64,000 nt of DNA from Polaribacter sp. ALD11. GTDB lineage: Bacteria; Bacteroidota; Bacteroidia; Flavobacteriales; Flavobacteriaceae. The position numbers and the translations under genes were made by a program. Each line of letters opens with the position of its first letter. Position 1 is the stretch's first letter. The stretch lies in assembly GCF_002831685.1 (NCBI RefSeq), contig NZ_CP025119.1, positions 3,310,501 through 3,374,500 on the forward strand, read 5' to 3'. Positions 39,484-47,389 of the stretch are shown here, in pieces. The notes beneath the pieces are model-generated. The model ran no database searches, was not told the DNA's origin, and was given only the letters and a program-made list of their open reading frames with translations.

Positions 39484-39556
39484 GTTATTCCGAAAAAGGA
39501 ACGACTAAAGGAGTATTTAAATTAAAAGAACAGATTGCTTGGTTCCTCGCAATGAC
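39484..39556. repeat. Palindromic intergenic repeat, copy before trpC
   Basis: The left half GTTATTCCGAAAAAGGAACGAC (from 39484) and right half AGATTGCTTGGTTCCTCGCAATGAC (39532-39556) match the family consensus GTCATTGCGAGGA..AATCT / AGATTGC..TCCTCGCAATGAC. Confidence 0.7.
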
Positions 39557-39570
39557 ATAATATAGAAGAA

Positions 39571-40359
39571 ATGACAATACTAGATAAAATAATCGCGTTT
39601 AAAAAGAAGGAAATAGCAAAGATAAAGGCAGAAGTTCCTATCAAAAAATTAGTTGAAAGTCCGAATTTTGGAAGAGAAGTTTTTTCACTAAAAAAATCTT
39701 TACTAGAAGTTGGTTCTACAGGTATTATTGCAGAGTTTAAGCGTCAATCACCTTCCAAAGGTATCATTAACGACAAAGCTACTATTGCAGAGGTTACAAA
39801 TGGATATTTAGATGCAAATGTTGCTGCACAATCAATTTTAACAGACACTTCTTTTTTTGGAGGTTCGATGGCAGATTTGATGGAGGCAAGAATCATCAAC
39901 CAACAAAAACCAATTTTAAGAAAAGATTTTATTGTTGATGGTTTTCAAATTGTAGAAGCAAAAGCAATCGGAGCAGATGTCATTTTATTAATTGCTTCTT
40001 GTTTAACTTCCGAAGAATTAAAAAACTACGGAAACTTGGCGGCAGATTTAGGTTTAGAGGTTTTGTATGAGATACATACGCAACAGGATTTAGATAAGAT
40101 TAATAATTTAGATAATAAGATTATCGGAATTAATAATAGAAATTTAAACACTTTTGAAGTTGATTTAGAGAATTCTATAAAATTGTCTGGCCAAATACCG
40201 GATACTTGTATAAAAGTTTCTGAAAGCGGGATTTCTGACCCGAAAATAATAACAGGATTAAAAGAGTTTGGTTTTCAAGGTTTTTTAATTGGAGAAAATT
40301 TTATGAAAACAGAAAATCCGGGAGAAGCTTGTCAAGAATTCATAAGTCAAATTAGATAA
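39571..40359 (+). CDS. trpC: Indole-3-glycerol phosphate synthase
   Basis: The 262-aa TIM-barrel enzyme closes the indole ring. Motifs are IIAEFKRQSPSKGII (catalytic Lys, about 52-66), SILTDTSFFGGS, PILRKDFIVDGFQI (Lys), VILLIASCL, EIHTQQDLDK, IGINNRNLNTFEVD and KVSESGISDP. Two bases separate it from trpF; unlike in enterobacteria the two are not fused. Confidence 0.97.
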   Translation: MTILDKIIAFKKKEIAKIKAEVPIKKLVESPNFGREVFSLKKSLLEVGSTGIIAEFKRQSPSKGIINDKATIAEVTNGYLDANVAAQSILTDTSFFGGSMADLMEARIINQQKPILRKDFIVDGFQIVEAKAIGADVILLIASCLTSEELKNYGNLAADLGLEVLYEIHTQQDLDKINNLDNKIIGINNRNLNTFEVDLENSIKLSGQIPDTCIKVSESGISDPKIITGLKEFGFQGFLIGENFMKTENPGEACQEFISQIR

Positions 40360-40361
40360 AT

Positions 40362-41069
40362 ATGAAACTGAAAGTCTGCGGAATGAAATATGTAGAAAAT
40401 ATTCAAGAAGTTGCAGCATTGCAGCCAGATTATTTGGGTTTTATTTTCTATGAAAAGTCAAAACGAAATTTTGAAGGAATTATTCCAGAGCTTTCAAAAG
40501 CTATCAAAAAAATGGGAGTTTTTGTAAATGAATATCCAGAGATTGTAATTTCTTTAGTAGAGGAATACAGTTTAGATGCAATTCAATTACATGGTGACGA
40601 GTCTGTTGATTATGTGAGAGATTTAAAAAATCAGTTAGCAGAAAGAAGGGCTTTATTTATTGAAGAAAATAAGCAGATACAGAAGAAAAAGAATCAGCAT
40701 TATATTTCTGACAACGAAGTTGAAATTATTAAAGTTTTCGGAATTAAAGATGAATTCAATTTTAATGATTTAAAGGCTTATTTAGAGCATGTAGATTTCT
40801 TTTTGTTCGATACAAAAGGAAAGGAAAGAGGAGGGAACGGAACAAAATTTGATTGGACTGTTTTAGAAAAATATCCTTTTGATAAACCTTTCTTTTTAAG
40901 TGGAGGAATCGGATTGTCAGCTATTGAAGAAGTACAAAAAATAATGAATTCAGGTTTGCCAATTTATGCTTTGGATGTGAATAGTAAGTTTGAAAGTGAA
41001 CCAGGAAAAAAGAAAATACAAGAATTAAAGAAGTTTAAAAATAACGTTATTACGAACAGCGTGAAGTAA
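40362..41069 (+). CDS. trpF: Phosphoribosylanthranilate isomerase
   Basis: This 235-aa TIM-barrel enzyme performs the Amadori rearrangement. It has LKVCGMKYVENI at the N-terminus with catalytic Cys, DYLGFIFYEKSKR, IQLHGDES, FLFDTKGKERGGNGTKFDW (catalytic Asp) and PFFLSGGIGL. The last about 8 codons (NNVITNSVK) and the stop lie inside a palindromic repeat (41046-41111), so the C-terminus was probably rewritten by repeat insertion. There is also a longer than usual charged loop near ENKQIQKKKNQH. Confidence 0.95.
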   Translation: MKLKVCGMKYVENIQEVAALQPDYLGFIFYEKSKRNFEGIIPELSKAIKKMGVFVNEYPEIVISLVEEYSLDAIQLHGDESVDYVRDLKNQLAERRALFIEENKQIQKKKNQHYISDNEVEIIKVFGIKDEFNFNDLKAYLEHVDFFLFDTKGKERGGNGTKFDWTVLEKYPFDKPFFLSGGIGLSAIEEVQKIMNSGLPIYALDVNSKFESEPGKKKIQELKKFKNNVITNSVK

Positions 41070-41111
41070 TCTGCTTATTTATTAAGAGATTGCTTCGTTT
41101 TTCGCAATGAC
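41046..41111. repeat. Palindromic intergenic repeat overlapping the trpF end
   Basis: The left half GTTATTACGAACAGCGTGAAGTAATCT (41046-41072) encodes the trpF C-terminus and stop. The right half AGATTGCTTCGTTTTTCGCAATGAC (41087-41111) ends 15 bp before the trpB ATG. Confidence 0.75.
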
Positions 41112-41125
41112 AGAATTATATAAAT

Positions 41126-42310
41126 ATGAAATCAAAATTTCACCCAGACAAAAATGGATATTATGGACAATTTGGAGGCGCATTCATTCCCGAATTGTTA
41201 CATCCAAATGTACAAGAATTAGCGGATAATTATATTCAAATTATCGAATCTGAAGAATTTCAGACAGAGTATAAATCACTACTTAAAGATTATGTTGGTA
41301 GACCAACACCTTTGTATTTAGCCAAAAGACTATCAGAAAAATACGGAGCTACTATTTATTTAAAAAGAGAAGATTTAAACCATACAGGAGCTCATAAGGT
41401 AAACAACACGGTTGGTCAGATTTTAATAGCAAAGAAGTTAGGTAAAACAAAGATTATTGCTGAAACAGGAGCAGGACAACACGGTGTTGCCACTGCAACC
41501 GTTTGTGCTTTAATGGGGTTAGAATGCACGGTTTTCATGGGCGAAAAAGACATTGTTCGTCAGGCACCAAACGTTGCTAGAATGAAAATGTTAGGAGCAA
41601 AGGTAGTTCCTGCTACAAGCGGTTCTAAAACCTTAAAAGACGCTACAAATGAAGCAATAAGATATTGGATTCAGCACCCAGAAACTTTTTATTTAATAGG
41701 TTCTGTTGTTGGTCCTGCACCACACCCAGATATGGTTGCAAGATTACAGGCTATAATTTCGGAAGAAATGAAATGGCAATTAAAGGAGAAAACAGGAAAA
41801 GAAAATCCGGATACAATTATTGCTTGTGTTGGTGGAGGAAGTAATGCTGCAGGAGCTTTTTATCATTATTTAGATGATGAAAATGTAGAATTAATTGCTG
41901 TTGAAGCGGCAGGTTTAGGAGTTGATTCTGGTGAAAGTGCTGCAACTTCTCAGTTAGGTGAAGTTGGAATTATTCATGGAAGTAAAACCATTTTAATGCA
42001 AGATGAATATGGCCAAATAGTAGAGCCTTATTCTATATCTGCAGGTTTAGATTACCCAGGAGTTGGACCTTTGCATGCTTTTTTATATGAAACTAAGCGT
42101 GCCAAGTTTATGAATGCAACAGACAAAGAGGCTTTAGCCGCAGCTTATGAATTAACTAAGATAGAAGGAATTATTCCAGCTTTAGAAACAGCACATGCGT
42201 TGGCTGTTTTATCAAAAATAAAGTTTAAGAAAGACCAAGTTGTAGTGGTTAATTTATCTGGTAGAGGAGACAAAGATTTAGAAACGTATATCAAACATTT
42301 AGAAGAATAA
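41126..42310 (+). CDS. trpB: Tryptophan synthase beta chain
   Basis: The 394-aa PLP enzyme joins indole and Ser. Motifs are [32 protein letters not shown] lysine in [15 protein letters not shown] (about 92), [30 protein letters not shown], the phosphate loop [10 protein letters not shown] and LSGRGDKDL. Full length. Its stop overlaps the next start by one base (TAATG). Confidence 0.98.
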   Translation: MKSKFHPDKNGYYGQFGGAFIPELLHPNVQELADNYIQIIESEEFQTEYKSLLKDYVGRPTPLYLAKRLSEKYGATIYLKREDLNHTGAHKVNNTVGQILIAKKLGKTKIIAETGAGQHGVATATVCALMGLECTVFMGEKDIVRQAPNVARMKMLGAKVVPATSGSKTLKDATNEAIRYWIQHPETFYLIGSVVGPAPHPDMVARLQAIISEEMKWQLKEKTGKENPDTIIACVGGGSNAAGAFYHYLDDENVELIAVEAAGLGVDSGESAATSQLGEVGIIHGSKTILMQDEYGQIVEPYSISAGLDYPGVGPLHAFLYETKRAKFMNATDKEALAAAYELTKIEGIIPALETAHALAVLSKIKFKKDQVVVVNLSGRGDKDLETYIKHLEE

Positions 42311-43086
42311 TGAACAGTAATATTGTACATATTGAAAAAGAATTATCTGGTTTAAGAAATGAATTGAAAAACCATTCATTATATAAAAAGTTACACACGC
42401 TAGAAGATATTCAACTTTTTATGGAGCTTCATGTTTTTGCCGTTTGGGATTTTATGTCGCTTTTAAAAGCTTTACAGATTAATTTAACTTGCGTTTCAAT
42501 TCCTTGGGTTCCAGTAAAAAACACAGAATTGGCTCGTTTTATTAATGAAATTACAATTGCGGAAGAGAGTGATTACGACGCTAATGGTGTGATTAAAAGT
42601 CATTTTGAAATGTATTTGACTGCAATGTCTGAAGTAAGTGCTGACACCAATGCAATTAATGATTTCATTACAAAGATAAAGTCTAATGTTTCGATTGAAA
42701 AGGCATTAGAAACGGTAGAAGTTCCTACTGAGGTAAAAGAGTTTGTAAACTTTACATTTGATACTATAAAGACAAATGAAAACCACCTAATTGCGTCTGC
42801 ATTTACTTTTGGTAGAGAAGATGTAATTCCAGATATGTTTATAAATATTATTGAGAAAGCATCTTTAGAAAATAGTGAATCGTACGATAGTTTAACATAT
42901 TATTTAAAGAGACATATTGAATTGGATGGAGACGAGCACGGACCTTTATCATTAAAAATGATTGAAGAATTATGTGGTAATGATGCACAAAAGTGGAAGG
43001 AAGTTTTAGATACTGCAAAAAAAGCATTACAACTAAGAATTAACTTGTGGAGTTCTATTGAGCAACAATTAATGAATAGAAATTAA
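42310..43086 (+). CDS. DUF3050 family protein, likely heme-oxygenase-like fold, between trpB and trpA
   Basis: The 258-aa all-helical protein has DUF3050 hallmarks: MELHVFAVWDFMSLLKALQ (38-56) and HIELDGDEHGP (202-212). His and acidic residues H41, E85/E86, H98, E170, H202, D206 and H210 are placed as expected for a heme-oxygenase-like bundle that might bind a di-iron centre. The metal role is inference. It is translationally coupled to trpB (1-bp overlap) and 10 bp before trpA, an odd place since TrpA and TrpB form one complex. A Trp-linked side reaction or quality-control role is possible. Confidence 0.82.
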   Translation: MNSNIVHIEKELSGLRNELKNHSLYKKLHTLEDIQLFMELHVFAVWDFMSLLKALQINLTCVSIPWVPVKNTELARFINEITIAEESDYDANGVIKSHFEMYLTAMSEVSADTNAINDFITKIKSNVSIEKALETVEVPTEVKEFVNFTFDTIKTNENHLIASAFTFGREDVIPDMFINIIEKASLENSESYDSLTYYLKRHIELDGDEHGPLSLKMIEELCGNDAQKWKEVLDTAKKALQLRINLWSSIEQQLMNRN

Positions 43087-43096
43087 AATTATTGAC

Positions 43097-43864
43097 ATGA
43101 ATTCAATTCAAGAAGTATTTCAGAAAAAAGATAAAAACTTGTTGTCTATTTATTTTACTTGTGGTTATCCAAAATTAGAGGATACTACAAAAGTTATAGC
43201 AGCATTAGAAAAAAGTGGTGTAGACTTTATTGAGGTTGGTTTACCATATTCAGATCCTTTAGCAGATGGCCCAACAATACAAGATAGTAGCCAAAAAGCA
43301 TTAGAAAACGGAATTAATTTAGATGTTATTTTTGAGCAATTATTAACCATTAAAGAAACTAATAAAACACCTTTAGTTTTAATGGGATATCTAAATCAGA
43401 TGCTTAAATACGGTGAAGATAAGTTTTGTCAAAAAGTAGTTGATTGTGGTATAGACACACTTATTCTTCCAGATTTACCAATGGTTGAATTTGAAAACCA
43501 TTACAAGGATTTATTTGATAAATACGGAATTACAAATGTATTTTTAATAACACCTCATACTTCAGAAGAAAGAATTAGAAAGATAGACTCCTATTCTAAA
43601 GCATTTATTTATGTTGTTGCTTCTGCTTCTATAACTGGTGCTAAAGGAGATATTTCTAATAATCAAATTTCTTATTTCGAGAGAATTAAAGGAATGAATT
43701 TACAAAGTAAATTAATAATTGGTTTTGGTATTTCTGATAAGCAAACATTTAATACTGCTTGTAAGTATGCAAACGGAACAATTATAGGTTCTGCTTTTAT
43801 AAAGGATTTAGGTCTAAATGGAATTGATAAAATAGATGCTTTTATCAAACCAATAATTTCATAA
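43097..43864 (+). CDS. trpA: Tryptophan synthase alpha chain
   Basis: This 255-aa TIM-barrel enzyme releases indole from indole-glycerol phosphate and channels it to TrpB. Motifs are YFTCGYPKLEDT, FIEVGLPYSDPLADGPTIQDSS (catalytic Glu and Asp region), LVLMGYLNQMLKYG, LILPDLP, FLITPHTSEERI, YVVASASITGAKG and GFGISDKQTF. It is the last gene of the trp operon, followed directly by a terminator. Confidence 0.97.
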   Translation: MNSIQEVFQKKDKNLLSIYFTCGYPKLEDTTKVIAALEKSGVDFIEVGLPYSDPLADGPTIQDSSQKALENGINLDVIFEQLLTIKETNKTPLVLMGYLNQMLKYGEDKFCQKVVDCGIDTLILPDLPMVEFENHYKDLFDKYGITNVFLITPHTSEERIRKIDSYSKAFIYVVASASITGAKGDISNNQISYFERIKGMNLQSKLIIGFGISDKQTFNTACKYANGTIIGSAFIKDLGLNGIDKIDAFIKPIIS

Positions 43865-43865
43865 T

Positions 43866-43900
43866 AAAAAAAGCGAAACTTATTAAGTTTCGCTTTTTTT
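43866..43900 (+). terminator. Terminator of the trp operon
   Basis: A 16-bp stem AAAAAAAGCGAAACTT / AAGTTTCGCTTTTTTT with a 3-nt loop. It is bidirectional and also serves the convergent FKBP gene ending at 43918. Confidence 0.93.
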
Positions 43901-43917
43901 ATACGTTTTAAAATTAT

Positions 43918-44367
43918 TTAGTTAACACTAATTAGTTTAATATCAAAAACTAAAACGGCACCTCCAGGAATAGAACTACGTCCGTTTGCGCCATAGCCTA
44001 AATTAGACGGAACTAATAAAATACCTTTTCCGCCTTCTTTAAAATAAGTGATTCCTTCTGTCCAACCTTTAATAACTTGATTCAGTCCAAAAGAGATTCC
44101 ATTAGCATCGCTTTTATCAAAAACGTTTCCGTCTAAAAAATATCCTTTGTAGGCTACCGTTACATTAGAGCTACTAGTAGGTCTTTTTCCTTCACCTTCA
44201 TTCTCAATTACATAATATAAACCAGAGTCACTTCTGTTCGCATTAAGGTTATTTTCTTCTATGTATTTAATAATATCAGCTTCAGTTTGAGGAGTGAAAT
44301 TTGAATTGTCACTAGAGCAAGAGGTAAAAAATATTAATAAGAAAAATGATAATAAGTATGATTTCAT
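43918..44367 (-). CDS. FKBP-type peptidyl-prolyl isomerase lipoprotein
   Basis: The 149-aa lipoprotein has its lipobox Cys at 17 (FFTSCSSDNS). A complete FKBP domain at about 48-148 has VTVAYKGYFLDGNVFDKS, VIKGWTEGITYFKEGGKGILLVPSNLGYG and IPGGAVLVFDIKLISV. It probably assists folding of exported proteins at the periplasmic side of a membrane. It is monocistronic and convergent with the trp operon. Confidence 0.93.
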   Translation of the reverse strand: MKSYLLSFFLLIFFTSCSSDNSNFTPQTEADIIKYIEENNLNANRSDSGLYYVIENEGEGKRPTSSSNVTVAYKGYFLDGNVFDKSDANGISFGLNQVIKGWTEGITYFKEGGKGILLVPSNLGYGANGRSSIPGGAVLVFDIKLISVN

Positions 44368-44409
44368 TTATAGGGTTTTAAATTATTGGGCAAATATACT
44401 CGTATTAGT

Positions 44410-46020
44410 TTAATAAACCTTTTCACCATTTAAATAAGTAGAGACAGCTTTTATTAGGTGAATTTTATTTCCTTCAACACTCATAATATCCTGATTTAAA
44501 ATCACAAAATCTGCAAACTTCCCAACTTCAATAGAACCTTTTTCATTTTCTTCAAAGTTTGAATATGCCGCCCAAATAGTCATTCCTTTTAAGGTTTCTT
44601 CTCTTGTTAATGCATTTTCCATTTGAAATCCACCTTCAGGAAAATTATCAACATCTTTTCTAATAGTTGCTGCATAAAATGTTAAAAAAGGATTTACTTG
44701 CTCTACAGGAAAATCTGTTCCTAAAGCAATTTTACCGTACTTATTTAATAAATCTTTAAAAGCATAAGCACCCTTCATTCTTTTTTTTCCAATTCTTTCT
44801 GCTGCCCAATACATATCTGAAGTTGCGTGTGTTGGTTGAACAGAAGGTAGAATATTATCAAAAAGATCAAAATCTTCTTCGAAAATTATTTGTGCATGTT
44901 CAATTCTCCAACGTCTATTTTTAGCATTTGCTAAAACATCTTTATATGTTTTTAGCATCCAAGTATTCGCAGAATCTCCAATTGCATGCGTATTCATTTG
45001 GTATTCTGAAGCGGCAATTTGTTTTGCTATTTCTTGATACCTCTCCGGAGCATAAATTAAAGCACCAAAATGATTTTCTCTATCTGAATATGAGGTACGC
45101 ATTGCAGCTCCTCTAGACCCCAAAGCACCGTCTCCATAAACTTTAAAAGAACGTACATTTAATCTATCGGTTTTAATAATTCCTTTGTTTATATAATAAT
45201 CTAGGTTTTTTTGTGTTGCTGAAACCATTGCATATACTCTCATTTTTAAAGCTTTTACTTGCTGCAAGCTATCAATTAACTCGATGGTAGATTGCTCTAA
45301 ACCAGCATCATCAACAGTTGTTAATCCGTAAGAAAAAGCTGTTTTTTGAGCGTCTAATAAACCTTGAATAGCTTCTTGCTTCGTTGCATTAGGAATCTTA
45401 ATAAAATCCATAGCAGCATCAATTAAAACACCTGTCATTTCTCCATCCTTCAAAATGATTTCTCCACCAGAAACCTTTGTTTCTTTGGTTATTTCTGCTA
45501 AATCAATTGCTGCCTGATTTACTAAATACGCATGCCCATCAACTCTTCTTACAGCCACAGGAATTGTAGGAAATAAAGCATCTAACTTTTCTTTAGTAGG
45601 AAATTCTTTTACTTCCCAATCATTTTGATCCCAACCACGACCTGTAATAAAAGTTGCATTCTTTTCTTTTTGAAAAGCGACAAGTCTCTCTAAAACTTCA
45701 TCATAACTATTAGTACCATTTAAATCTACCTTTTGTTGTTGCATTCCCATTCCATAAAAATGACAATGAGCATCAATTAAGCCAGGAAGAATCGCTTGTT
45801 TTTTTGCGTCTACAATTACATCAGACTCGTATTTACCTTCAATTTCTGCATTTTTACCAACAGCTACAAAAATACCATCTTTTACTGCAAAAGCTTCTAC
45901 TTTTTCAAAACCACTGTTAACGGTATATGTATTTGAATTGATAATTATTAAGTCTACTTTTTCTTTATTGCAAGAAAAAAGTGAAAGGAGTGTAACTAAG
46001 GTTAAAAGTATTTTCTTCAT
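44410..46020 (-). CDS. Amidohydrolase family lipoprotein (YtcJ-like)
   Basis: The 536-aa lipoprotein (lipobox C17, LFSCNKEK) has a metal-dependent amidohydrolase_3 barrel. Features are GLIDAHCHFYGMG (first metal ligands), the long insertion with VRRVDGHAYLVNQAAID, a MNTHAIGDSANTWML motif, WRIEHAQ and GTDFPVEQVNPF with the catalytic Asp. The composite beta-domain is formed by both ends (DLIIINSNTYTV.. and FADFVILNQDIM). Substrates of this subfamily vary (formamides, amides, N-acyl compounds) and cannot be read here. It may form a transcription unit with the DoxX-like gene 19 bp upstream. Confidence 0.9.
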   Translation of the reverse strand: MKKILLTLVTLLSLFSCNKEKVDLIIINSNTYTVNSGFEKVEAFAVKDGIFVAVGKNAEIEGKYESDVIVDAKKQAILPGLIDAHCHFYGMGMQQQKVDLNGTNSYDEVLERLVAFQKEKNATFITGRGWDQNDWEVKEFPTKEKLDALFPTIPVAVRRVDGHAYLVNQAAIDLAEITKETKVSGGEIILKDGEMTGVLIDAAMDFIKIPNATKQEAIQGLLDAQKTAFSYGLTTVDDAGLEQSTIELIDSLQQVKALKMRVYAMVSATQKNLDYYINKGIIKTDRLNVRSFKVYGDGALGSRGAAMRTSYSDRENHFGALIYAPERYQEIAKQIAASEYQMNTHAIGDSANTWMLKTYKDVLANAKNRRWRIEHAQIIFEEDFDLFDNILPSVQPTHATSDMYWAAERIGKKRMKGAYAFKDLLNKYGKIALGTDFPVEQVNPFLTFYAATIRKDVDNFPEGGFQMENALTREETLKGMTIWAAYSNFEENEKGSIEVGKFADFVILNQDIMSVEGNKIHLIKAVSTYLNGEKVY

Positions 46021-46039
46021 TTTTTTTTGATTCTTTAAT

Positions 46040-46402
46040 TTATGAATTTTTGTACATAATATAAGCGCAATACATTAGTAGGAATTGTAAAGGAATTCTA
46101 AGAAAAGCAATTTTTTTAGAACCAATTGCGGGTCTAATTTTAGTTGCATCCCAGATATGAATAGGGAGAAAAATAACCATTAGTATAAAAATTCCTGTAG
46201 CTGCATCTTTTACGGTTCCAGAGAAAAATAAACCCAAACCTAAAAAGAATTCGATGAATCCAAAAATATAATTGATTGCAAGTTTTGGAAGAAATTCTGG
46301 GATAAAATGCTTGAAAATATTTGGTCTTATAACGTGCATAATTCCTGCAAAACAGAAAAGGACTCCGAATATAATTCTTAAAACAAGTGAGGTAGTTTCC
46401 AT
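46040..46402 (-). CDS. DoxX-like four-helix membrane protein
   Basis: The 120-aa protein has four membrane helices (about 5-22, 42-62, 66-84 and 101-117). Its first helix and loop VLFCFAGIMHVIRPNIFKHFIPEFL and the E-rich second helix (NYIFGFIEFFLGLGLFF) match the DoxX/DUF417-like family. Exact role unknown; relatives are linked to redox or sulfur metabolism. It starts 19 bp before the amidohydrolase on the same strand. Confidence 0.8.
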   Translation of the reverse strand: METTSLVLRIIFGVLFCFAGIMHVIRPNIFKHFIPEFLPKLAINYIFGFIEFFLGLGLFFSGTVKDAATGIFILMVIFLPIHIWDATKIRPAIGSKKIAFLRIPLQFLLMYCAYIMYKNS

Positions 46403-46592
46403 GAAGTTACGATTTAATAAAATTAAAACAAAAGTCTTAGAATGTGTTGTATTTATTTTTACTTCGGAAGGGAGGCTTTTACTGTTTTTTATCTGTTTTA
46501 GTATTATAAGAAAAGAGAAGGATTAATGTATTCATGAATAAGGTATTTAGTTTGCTATAAAACTACAAAAAGGAAACGAGAAAGAATATTAT

Positions 46593-47312
46593 TTATATTT
46601 CATTTAATTTTTTCTGAGCGTCTGTATATAAAAGGCTATGTTTTCTGAAATTTTCTTTCGACATCGATTTTAACTCATCAATAATTTCTAGCAAGATTTC
46701 TTTTGCTTTTTCTTCCTTATTATTCCGAATATAGAAATTAGAGAACTCTATTCTTTGTTCATAGTTAGAATATCTTTTATCAATTTTTATTAATTGATTT
46801 TCAGCTTTTTCTACAAATCCCTTTTGTTCTAAAGCCAATCCATAAAAATAGAAAGTATCTTTAAAATCTCTTTCTAAATTTATTTTTTCTGAATAGGAAA
46901 TAACTTTGTCGAAGTTTTTAATTTCAAAATAACAGGTAATCAGTTTGTTTAATGTGTAGGGTTCATCTTTAAAATTACCTTGTAATGCTTTTTCATAATT
47001 TAGAATTGCATTTTCAAAGTCTTTGTTTTGTAAATACGCATCTGCAAGATTAATTTTATTCTGAAAAGTGTTAGAAAACGCCAATTCCTTTTGTAAATCT
47101 TTAATCTTCTTAGTCGGGTTTACAATATTTGTAATTTCGTTGCTAATAGTACTTACATCTCTTTTATTGATAACCTGTGTAATTAAGTAAACAAGACAAC
47201 CAAGTAGGGGAATGAAAAGGATGATGAAAAACCAATAATAATTATTTTTGTTTTTATATGCGTGATAAATGCAATAGGCTTGTAGGCCAATAATGAAGTA
47301 ATAATAAAGCAT
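46593..47312 (-). CDS. Membrane-anchored TPR protein
   Basis: The 239-aa protein begins with two closely spaced hydrophobic helices (about 3-18 and 27-46; YYWFFIILFIPLLGCLVYLI resembles the PLDc_N anchor). A soluble region with about four TPR-like repeats follows (KINLADAYLQNKDFENAILNYEKAL; NKLITCYFEIKNFDKVISYSEKI; YFYGLALEQKGFVEKAENQL). It is likely a scaffold facing the cytoplasm. It lies 78 bp after the outer-membrane barrel gene stop and on the same strand. Confidence 0.78.
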   Translation of the reverse strand: MLYYYFIIGLQAYCIYHAYKNKNNYYWFFIILFIPLLGCLVYLITQVINKRDVSTISNEITNIVNPTKKIKDLQKELAFSNTFQNKINLADAYLQNKDFENAILNYEKALQGNFKDEPYTLNKLITCYFEIKNFDKVISYSEKINLERDFKDTFYFYGLALEQKGFVEKAENQLIKIDKRYSNYEQRIEFSNFYIRNNKEEKAKEILLEIIDELKSMSKENFRKHSLLYTDAQKKLNEI

Positions 47313-47389
47313 TTGTAAATATAATTAAAAGGATATTTTAAAAGCTATTTTTATTGAGAATTAAAAATGTTTGATAGGTTATAAAAAAA

